A DNA stretch of 64,000 nt from Streptomyces sp. NBC_00287 (GTDB lineage: Bacteria > Actinomycetota > Actinomycetes > Streptomycetales > Streptomycetaceae), in NCBI RefSeq assembly GCF_036173105.1, contig NZ_CP108053.1:9424001-9488000 (forward strand), in the 5' to 3' direction. Numbering within the stretch: position 1 is the first letter of the stretch; each line of letters opens with the position of its first letter. A program made the translations under genes and the position numbers. Positions 58,570 through 64,000 of the stretch are shown piece by piece. The notes below the pieces were generated by a model that was not told where the DNA came from, did not search any database, and saw only the letters and a list, made by a program, of their open reading frames with translations.

Positions 58570-61148
58570 GGGTGGTGTGTCGGGTCGGGGCCGGTGTGGT
58601 GGAGGAGGGTGGCGATGAGGTCTTCGGTTTCTGGTTCGAGTGGGCAGCCCAGACTGGTGTTGATGTGCTGGAGGCGCGTGAGGGCAGTGTGGAGGCCTTG
58701 GCGGTTGCCGGCTTGGGCTTCGATGCGCATCCAGTCGCGGTAGAGGATTTCGGCGGTGTCGTCGACATCGAGTGCGGTGGCGATGGCCTGGCGGGCGGTG
58801 GTGAGGTGGTGGTGAGGGCCGGGTGGTGTGCGGTGGGCGGCGATGGTGTGGGCGACGGTGATGATGTGGGTGGTCATTTCCTGTTGGTGGGGTTCTTGCC
58901 AGGGCAGGGGCCGGTTGCCGAAGGGGCGGCTTCGTACGAGGGCCAGGGCCTGTTCCAGGTCGGGGAGTCCGGCGGGGCCTTGGGTGAGGGCGTGGTCGGT
59001 GAGGGTGCGGAAGCGGGTCCAGTCACACTGCACGTGGGGGGAGAGCCGGTAGGGGTCGTCGGCGGTGTGGCGGCGGGGGACGTAGGGGTGGCCGTTCGGG
59101 TCGTTGCCCAGGGCGCGGCGTAGGCCTTGGAGGCGGGCGTTGAGGGTGCGTGTGGTCCAGGGACGGGTGGGGTCCATGTGGGTGCACAGGGCGTCGGCGT
59201 TGCGGCCGGGGCGGAAGTACAGCAGGGCGGCCAGCTGTGCCTGGCGGGGTCCGTGCCCGGTGGTGGCGACGCGGTCCATCTCGACGGGGCCGAGGACTCT
59301 GAGCTCGGGTGCCTGCGCATCGTCCACCCCCGCCCGCACCCCGCTGCTGTGGCCTTGTGCTGTCTTTGCACCGGCTGGCGGTGCTGGGTTGGAGCGTGCC
59401 GGGCCGTATGTCCGGGGTGGGGCTGGGTGGGCTGGTATCGGTTGGGGGTGCGCCGCGGCCGGGGGGTGCGGGTGACGGGATGGAGTGGGGCCGGGCGACT
59501 GGTCCTGGCCGGTGGCGGCCAGCAGCGCCGGGAAGATCATGCCGTCATCTGCCGTGGGTTCGGGTTGCGGGGTGTTGTCGCCGGTGGGGTGCGAAGCAAT
59601 GGCGGGGCGGGGTGCGTTCTCGTGCCCGCCCGGCCCGGTGTGGTGCCCTGCGTTGGACGGTGGGCCGGATTCGGCTGCGTCGGCCAGTGCCTGGATGATC
59701 TGGCGGTAGTCCGGGTGCGGAAGGCGTTGCAGCGTGATGCGGGTGCGGGCGCAGCGCAGTTGCTGCGGTCCGCTGCGGGAGGCATCCAGGATCTGCGCGG
59801 TGGGGAGGTGGGCGGCGGCAGTGTGGGCCGGTGCGATCAGCGTCACCGGGGCGTGGTCGGTGGTGGCGATGAGACCGGCGAACTGCTGTGCGGTGTAGGC
59901 GTCGAGGGTCGGCGCGCACACCAGGAGAGGGGCCGGGCGGGCGTTGGGGGGTTGTTGGTGGAGTTCCAGGAGCCGTTCGGTGAGGTGGCGCAGGGCCCGC
60001 CCGGCGTGGGGCAGGTGGGTGATCGGGCGGGTGGGCAGCATGTGCGGCAGGTCGTCACCGAATCCGATGGCCCAGAGTTCCGTTTCGGCTGCCCATGGGC
60101 TGAGGAGGGTTTCCAGGGTGAGGGAGTTGCACACCTCGGTGATGTGGTCGGGGCTTCCTTCCAGGAGCAGGGCGGGAAGTTGGGCGAGGTTGAGCAGGAG
60201 CAGGTCGCCGTGGTTGGTGGTGCCCACGGTGACGAGGCCGGGGTAGGGCGCGGGCACCGTGCGGGCGTCCTCGTCGTCGAGGAGCATCGCGTTGTCGGGC
60301 AGCGTCCACCAGCCGCGTCGTTTGCGGGTGAAGGGCGGCTGGGGCGCCAGCCTTTTGTCCTGGGGGAGTACCTGCAGTGAGCCGGCGGCGATGCATGCTG
60401 CCCGCAGCGCGGGGGGCTTGTGGCCGGTGTGGTGAACGCGGTGATGGTGGGCCAGCGTGCGCAGGGCCGTGTCCAGACGGTCCGTGTCCGCGCGGGCTGT
60501 TCCGGCTTCTTCGGCGCCCTGCGTCGGCACGTGTGGGTGTGGGGGGTGCGTGCGGGCCGTTGTGCGTGCGGCGCGTCGGTGCAGGCGCAGTGCGAGCAGT
60601 GCGGTGAGCAGGGCTGCCAGCAGGGCGCCGGCGCCCAGGACGGTGCGCAGGACCGGGACGCCGACGGTCGGGGCAGAAGCAGGTGGGGACGAGGGCGGGG
60701 AGGTGGCGGGCGGGCGCGCCTGGCGTGACGGAGGCGCAGGGAGCAGGGACGCGCTGGCGGTCGGTGCCGGGGTCTCCGCTGCGGAGGGGGTGTTGCTCGG
60801 TCCGCGGCCCGGCTGCTGCGCGGCCGGCGCGCTCGCGGAGGGCGCGGGCGCAGCGGTCTCGTCCTTTTGTCCGCCGGCCGGCCGGTGTTCGACGAGCTGC
60901 TGGATGGTGAGCCGGGTGACGTCGAGTTCGAGGATCTTGGGAGCGGCGAGGGTGGCGCCGTCGGGGAGGGCGAGGACCGGGTCGTCGCGATCGAGGGTGA
61001 GGGGCGGCTGCTCGGTGGGGGTTGGGGTGGGTTGGGCGGCGGCAGGGGGGTGTGGTCCCAGGAGCAGGCCCGTGCTGAGCAGGACGGCGGCCGGCGCGTG
61101 GCGTAAGCGGGCGGGCCAGGGGCGAGTGGGGGAGGCCATGGCGTTCAC
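58566..61148 (-). CDS. Membrane-anchored BTAD-domain protein
   Basis: 860 aa from a GTG (61148) overlapping the preceding stop (GTGA); ATG 61139 is an alternative. An N-terminal signal-like helix (RHAPAAVLLSTGLLLG) and a short LysM-like acidic-basic segment (ALPDGATLAAPKILELDV) are followed by a Pro/Ala linker and a second membrane helix near 170-195 (TVLGAGALLAALLTALLALR). A large cytoplasmic part follows, with a C-terminal winged-helix/BTAD region from about 640 (PELRVLGPVEMDR ... LQGLRRALGNDPNGHPYV ... ILYRDWMRIEAQAGNRQGLH). This architecture is typical of the LysM/BTAD proteins of Streptomyces conjugative modules and is not a SARP antibiotic regulator. Confidence 0.82.
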   Translation of the reverse strand: MNAMASPTRPWPARLRHAPAAVLLSTGLLLGPHPPAAAQPTPTPTEQPPLTLDRDDPVLALPDGATLAAPKILELDVTRLTIQQLVEHRPAGGQKDETAAPAPSASAPAAQQPGRGPSNTPSAAETPAPTASASLLPAPPSRQARPPATSPPSSPPASAPTVGVPVLRTVLGAGALLAALLTALLALRLHRRAARTTARTHPPHPHVPTQGAEEAGTARADTDRLDTALRTLAHHHRVHHTGHKPPALRAACIAAGSLQVLPQDKRLAPQPPFTRKRRGWWTLPDNAMLLDDEDARTVPAPYPGLVTVGTTNHGDLLLLNLAQLPALLLEGSPDHITEVCNSLTLETLLSPWAAETELWAIGFGDDLPHMLPTRPITHLPHAGRALRHLTERLLELHQQPPNARPAPLLVCAPTLDAYTAQQFAGLIATTDHAPVTLIAPAHTAAAHLPTAQILDASRSGPQQLRCARTRITLQRLPHPDYRQIIQALADAAESGPPSNAGHHTGPGGHENAPRPAIASHPTGDNTPQPEPTADDGMIFPALLAATGQDQSPGPTPSRHPHPPAAAHPQPIPAHPAPPRTYGPARSNPAPPAGAKTAQGHSSGVRAGVDDAQAPELRVLGPVEMDRVATTGHGPRQAQLAALLYFRPGRNADALCTHMDPTRPWTTRTLNARLQGLRRALGNDPNGHPYVPRRHTADDPYRLSPHVQCDWTRFRTLTDHALTQGPAGLPDLEQALALVRSRPFGNRPLPWQEPHQQEMTTHIITVAHTIAAHRTPPGPHHHLTTARQAIATALDVDDTAEILYRDWMRIEAQAGNRQGLHTALTRLQHINTSLGCPLEPETEDLIATLLHHTGPDPTHHP

Positions 61149-61837
61149 GAGAGGGGGAGGGTGGCGGTGTCGAACTGCGGGAGGTAGAAGTCGACGTGCG
61201 TCGTGGCGGCGGGCGGCGCCGGGAACTGCATGAACACCGCGACACTCTCCCCGGACTTGAGGGTGGACAGTCCGGTGGTGGTCAGGGGGCGTCCCTCGGT
61301 GTCGCGCAGCACGTAGTAGCGCTTGCGGCCGTGGAAGTCCACGAGGGTGGCCCCGCCCAGGGACTGGCCGTTCTTGGCGATGTCGTGTTCGTTGCCGCGC
61401 AGGGCGGCCGGCACCACGGTGGTGCCGTCCCCGGTGTTCTTGAGGGTGCCGCGCAGGGTGAGGATGCCGCTCGAGGTGCGGGTCGCCGAGCTGATCGTGA
61501 GGACAAGGCCGTCCTGCCCTGCGATCCGTGCCAGAGGCGCCGCCGAAGACGTCGCCTGCGGGCGCGGCGTACCGGTGGCGTCCGGCGAGGCGGCATGCGA
61601 GGTGCCCTCGGCCTGTAAGTCGCGGCCGATGCAGCCGGCCGCGGCGAGGGCCAGGCAGGCCGCGAGGGCCAGCACGGCCGGTGCCCTGCGGGTCAGGAAC
61701 GTGGGCCGGCCCCGGTGGCGCCACGCGTTGAGGGCGGTACGCCGCCCGGCGCCGTCGCCGTGACGGTGACCGTTGCTGGGACTGGGGTGTTGGTGGTCGG
61801 TGCGGGGTGTGGCCGGGCGTATCAGGCGTATGGTCAC
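61145..61837 (-). CDS. Putative lipoprotein of the transfer operon
   Basis: 230 aa from GTG 61837 (GGGAGG upstream; GTGA overlap with the preceding gene). A basic cytoplasmic lead (about 45 aa) precedes a signal helix LALAACLALAAAGCIG with lipobox AAGC. The extracellular part is beta-rich: LVLTISSATRTSSGILTLRG, then LKNTGDGTTVVPAALRGNEH, then GGATLVDFHGRKRYYVLRD, then ESVAVFMQFPAPPAATTHVD. This resembles DUF4352/telomeric-repeat-like Ig-type accessory domains that bind ligands at the surface. It is probably a cell-envelope component of the element. Confidence 0.75.
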   Translation of the reverse strand: MTIRLIRPATPRTDHQHPSPSNGHRHGDGAGRRTALNAWRHRGRPTFLTRRAPAVLALAACLALAAAGCIGRDLQAEGTSHAASPDATGTPRPQATSSAAPLARIAGQDGLVLTISSATRTSSGILTLRGTLKNTGDGTTVVPAALRGNEHDIAKNGQSLGGATLVDFHGRKRYYVLRDTEGRPLTTTGLSTLKSGESVAVFMQFPAPPAATTHVDFYLPQFDTATLPLS

Positions 61838-62061
61838 CGTGCCTCCCTGGGGCGGGGCCAGACGGTGATGACGTCGCCGTCGAGGGTGACGTGGTGCTGC
61901 GGGAAGCGGCCGCGGACCTGGTTGAGGTCGTCGAGGTCGAAGTCGCCGGCTGCCTGCACGACCCAGGCGTTCCCGATGCGTGACACGCACAGTGTTCGGA
62001 CAGGCCACAGGCTGTCGACGATTACGTTGTTGCTGCGAACTAACGGTGCATCAGAGTTCAT
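61834..62061 (-). CDS. Small conserved protein (75 aa)
   Basis: ATG 62061 with GGGGGATCAGAG upstream. Reads LVRSNNVIVDSLWPVRTLCV then VVQAAGDFDLDDLNQVRGRF then HHVTLDGDVITVWPR. No membrane segment. The 3' end overlaps the lipoprotein gene (GTGA). The first gene of the coupled block small protein - lipoprotein - BTAD - DUF2637. Function unknown. Confidence 0.7.
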   Translation of the reverse strand: MNSDAPLVRSNNVIVDSLWPVRTLCVSRIGNAWVVQAAGDFDLDDLNQVRGRFPQHHVTLDGDVITVWPRPREAR

Positions 62062-62319
62062 CTCTGATCCCCCAAAGTGGTTGTAGTACAGGGTGTTTGG
62101 CTGGTGTGTCGTGTGACGCGACAGTAAGCTAGCGGTTCGCGTAAGCAAAGTTCAATGGGGTTAGGGAAGATTCATGACGTGTCGGCAAGGCTGTTGCGGT
62201 GCAGCCGTCCCGACCAGGCCTCACCCGGCGGTGACCGGTTCCGGTCGTGAACGGCCCCTTCGCTTGCACAGCCCTTCACCGTTCCCTCCAGGGCCGTCGT
62301 TCGACCCTCGCCGCGCTGT
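62062..62319. other. Intergenic region upstream of the small-protein/BTAD/DUF2637 block
   Basis: About 260 bp. It must include the promoter of the leftward block; the stretch TTGTAGTACAGGGTG and an AT-richer segment near 62120-62160 are candidate promoter sequence, but I cannot define -10/-35 boxes. Confidence 0.4.
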
Positions 62320-63234
62320 TCACAGCCCAGTCCAGGGCCGACAGGCGCCTCCGGCCAGGGGCACCCACACGTCAGAGCTGGGACCGTGCTCTTCCAGGTC
62401 GTCGAGGGTGACCGCGCCCAGCGGCACCTCGCAGGCGAGGTCTGCCACGAGTGGGTGGTGGGCCGTCATGGCTTTGAGATCGTGGATCCGGTTGTCCATG
62501 GTCCGGCGTGATGCACCAGTCAGCACGACAAGGACCCGCGGGAAGACGGGGTACCAGCCCAACCACCCGAGGCCGGGACTCTTGGCGCGTCGGCCAAGGG
62601 GCTGCGGCTCGTACGCCCACAACCGCGCGTACCCGATCAGCTTCGCCGCCAGGCGCCCGCTGCTCATGGTGGCGCGGTCGACCTCGACGAACGCCCGCAG
62701 CTTGCGCCGCTGTTCGCCCTCGATGAGCGTGTAGTGCATCACCGCGTCTGCCACGACCCGCTCTCCGTCACCGATCGAATGGAACACTTCCGGAGTCCAG
62801 TCGAGGTGACCGTGCTCGTCGCCGCGGCGGCGGGCGTCCGCGACGAACACCAGATGGGTGCGCAGGACCGTGAGGGTGTGCGGGGTCTTGAGCGAGGCGG
62901 CCGTCGCCGAGGTGATCGGATACGGCGGGCGGCCCCGCAGCGCGGGCCAGTCCCGGGTCAGGCGGGCTCCGTTCGGCGTGAGGTACCAGACGCGGGTGCG
63001 ATGGGACTGAGGCAGTACCACGGAGTCGACCAGGCGCTCGCCGAACAGGTCGTTCAGCTGCTCCGAGACCGCCTGCCGGGAGCGGTCGGGCCGCAGCAGG
63101 ATGTGCAGCTGATGAGTGGAGGCCATGCGGTGCTGCGCGAGCGTGGCCAGGAGCTGATGCTTGAGGGGCTCCATGGGGCTGGGCGTGAAGCCCCCCGTCG
63201 TACGGTCCGTGGGCTGGGCGGTGCTCAGTACCAT
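62320..63234 (-). CDS. Replication-relaxation (Replic_Relax) family protein
   Basis: 304 aa from ATG 63234, overlapping the end of the ATPase gene by 10 nt. N-terminal winged helix: LKHQLLATLAQHRMASTHQL, then RPDRSRQAVSEQLNDLFGER, then WYLTPNGARLTRDWPALRGR. The C-terminal nuclease-like part (about 120-250) has HTLTVLRTHLVFVADARRRG, then WTPEVFHSIGDGERVVADAV, then RKLRAFVEVDRATMSSGRLA, the D...E-x-D arrangement of Replic_Relax proteins. These are linked to mobilisation and replication of plasmids and integrative elements. Confidence 0.85.
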   Translation of the reverse strand: MVLSTAQPTDRTTGGFTPSPMEPLKHQLLATLAQHRMASTHQLHILLRPDRSRQAVSEQLNDLFGERLVDSVVLPQSHRTRVWYLTPNGARLTRDWPALRGRPPYPITSATAASLKTPHTLTVLRTHLVFVADARRRGDEHGHLDWTPEVFHSIGDGERVVADAVMHYTLIEGEQRRKLRAFVEVDRATMSSGRLAAKLIGYARLWAYEPQPLGRRAKSPGLGWLGWYPVFPRVLVVLTGASRRTMDNRIHDLKAMTAHHPLVADLACEVPLGAVTLDDLEEHGPSSDVWVPLAGGACRPWTGL

Positions 63235-64000
63235 TCGTTGTCCTTCGCAGGGCGGACAGCGGCGGAGCGGGCGGGGGCGTGCGCGGCGAGGAAGGCGCTC
63301 ACCCGGCCGAGCTGGGCGGCGGCGCGGTCGGTGAGCTGGTGCAGCGGGAGCGCCTGGGCGTTCGCCTGGGCGGCCTGCTCCAGAGCCCGGACGTTGCCTG
63401 GGCGGGCCTGCGCGGCGAAGACGTCGTCGAGGTAGGGGCCGCGCAGCCGGATGGGTCCGATGCGCCGCCCGTGCACGGTCAGGGAGACGTAGTGCTCGAA
63501 GCGGTCCATGGTGGCGACCCGGTCGGGGCTGGGATCATCGCCCCACTCCGCGGTGACGGGTGCGATCGCGGACGTCGAACCGGCAGTGGTGGCCAGCGTG
63601 GAGGCGTTCTGCACCAGCGACAGCCGCACCGGCGCGGGCAGCCGTGACAGCAGCTGCGTCATGCCGTGGACGTGGCACCGGTACTTACGGAGATCCTCGA
63701 ACATCGCGGCGATGGTCTCCGGGGCCACGCCGGTCAGGGTGATCAGCTCGTCGAAGTACGGGCGGAACGGCACCCGCTTCACCTCGGGGGTGTCGCGGCG
63801 TGAGCGCGCGGCCCGCAGCAGGTCCCGGGCGAGCAGCGCGGTCAAAAGACGGTCGGTGGGACCGTTGCCGCCCGGGCACACCCACACGATCATCTTCGAG
63901 TCCATCGCCGCACGGATGTTGTAGACGCCGACCGGCTGGCCGAGGAAAGCACGCGTGACCGGGTTCGCGGCCAGGCGGGCAAGCGGGTTGAGGACCACGG
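63225..64000 (-). CDS. TraG/VirD4-like coupling ATPase, partial (continues beyond the window)
   Basis: The last 258 or more residues of a larger protein; its N-terminus with the Walker A lies beyond position 64000. Visible: MVLNPLARLAANPVTRAFLG, then MDSKMIVWVCPGGNGPTDRL, then RPYFDELITLTGVAPETIAA (Walker B-like hhhhDE), then MFEDLRKYRCHVHGMTQLLS (the 'sensor Q' region of TraG/HerA-type ATPases), then RLSLVQNASTLATTAGSTSA. It resembles ATP/GTP-binding conjugation proteins always found beside Replic_Relax in Streptomyces. It probably drives DNA through the membrane during transfer. Confidence 0.82.
   Translation of the reverse strand, partial: VVLNPLARLAANPVTRAFLGQPVGVYNIRAAMDSKMIVWVCPGGNGPTDRLLTALLARDLLRAARSRRDTPEVKRVPFRPYFDELITLTGVAPETIAAMFEDLRKYRCHVHGMTQLLSRLPAPVRLSLVQNASTLATTAGSTSAIAPVTAEWGDDPSPDRVATMDRFEHYVSLTVHGRRIGPIRLRGPYLDDVFAAQARPGNVRALEQAAQANAQALPLHQLTDRAAAQLGRVSAFLAAHAPARSAAVRPAKDNEWY

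Noticed and set aside
58566..59400. BTAD domain read as a SARP antibiotic-cluster activator
   Set aside because: The protein has two membrane segments and sits in a transfer-type operon; SARPs are soluble and about 270-300 aa.
61149..61724. 192-codon upstream extension of the BTAD gene
   Set aside because: It is a shadow of the lipoprotein gene in another frame; the GTGA overlap gives a natural start.
1..64000. tRNA, rRNA, CRISPR array or replication origin
   Set aside because: No cloverleaf-like sequence, rRNA segments, regularly spaced repeats or DnaA-box/iteron clusters were noticed on reading both strands; a covariance-model scan could not be run.

Overview
The window is high-GC actinobacterial DNA, almost certainly from a Streptomyces. 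The evidence is extreme GC3 coding bias, GTG/TTG starts, rare TTA codons, a Tat-exported flavin oxidase, ArsR/PucR/AraC regulators, a DUF2637 plus Replic_Relax plus TraG-like module, and many IS5/IS630/IS701/ISL3 elements. The density of transposons, truncated genes and frameshifts fits an accessory region such as a chromosome arm or a large linear plasmid. I see no rRNA, tRNA or CRISPR array.

Layout. 0-6 kb: a conserved hypothetical, a Tn3 remnant, a Tat-exported class II cholesterol-oxidase-like gene broken by one missing base, two IS5 remnants, terB, and fragments of GNAT, TPR and DNA-ligase genes. 6-14.5 kb: a more ordinary stretch with a thioredoxin-like protein lacking CxxC, a PucR regulator divergent from a ferredoxin reductase/acyl desaturase pair (DesA3 type), a second ligase stub abutting an arsC stub, a RibD/DHFR-like reductase, and an AraC-cupin-SGNH hydrolase cluster. 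14.7-21.8 kb: an array of insertion sequences joined head to tail at CTAG tetranucleotides, including two identical tandem IS630 copies. 21.8-27.2 kb: a truncated NRPS adenylation domain, an MFS/ArsR pair with a palindromic operator, an 885-bp IS5 element and a beheaded MFS gene.

27.2-35.2 kb: a translationally coupled permease/glutamine-synthetase-like/EEP-phosphatase operon, a helical-repeat protein, an RsbW-like ATPase, a TPR regulator and an NAD-epimerase. 35.3-46.2 kb: a large surface/secreted cluster with a DNRLRE/FG-GAP protein head-to-head with a 2,290-residue RHS polymorphic toxin. The toxin carries an embedded ricin-B lectin, a pretoxin Hint domain and an HNH-like nuclease tip, and is followed by a candidate immunity gene. 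46.2-50.9 kb: two lipoproteins, a gene split by a second identical copy of the 885-bp IS, and IS5 and ISL3 remnants.

51.0-53.2 kb: the most interesting locus, a two-gene operon of an EACC1-like adaptor and a caspase fused to leucine-rich repeats. This looks like a bacterial immune/conflict module, with a bldA-type TTA codon inside the caspase gene. 53.5-56.7 kb: an IS4 element inserted in an IS5-type transposase with a 10-bp target duplication, plus its companion coiled-coil gene. 56.8-64 kb: a tightly overlapping leftward operon (TraG/VirD4-like ATPase, Replic_Relax, a small protein, a lipoprotein, a BTAD protein, DUF2637) resembling actinomycete conjugative-plasmid or integrative-element backbones. 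It runs off the right edge.
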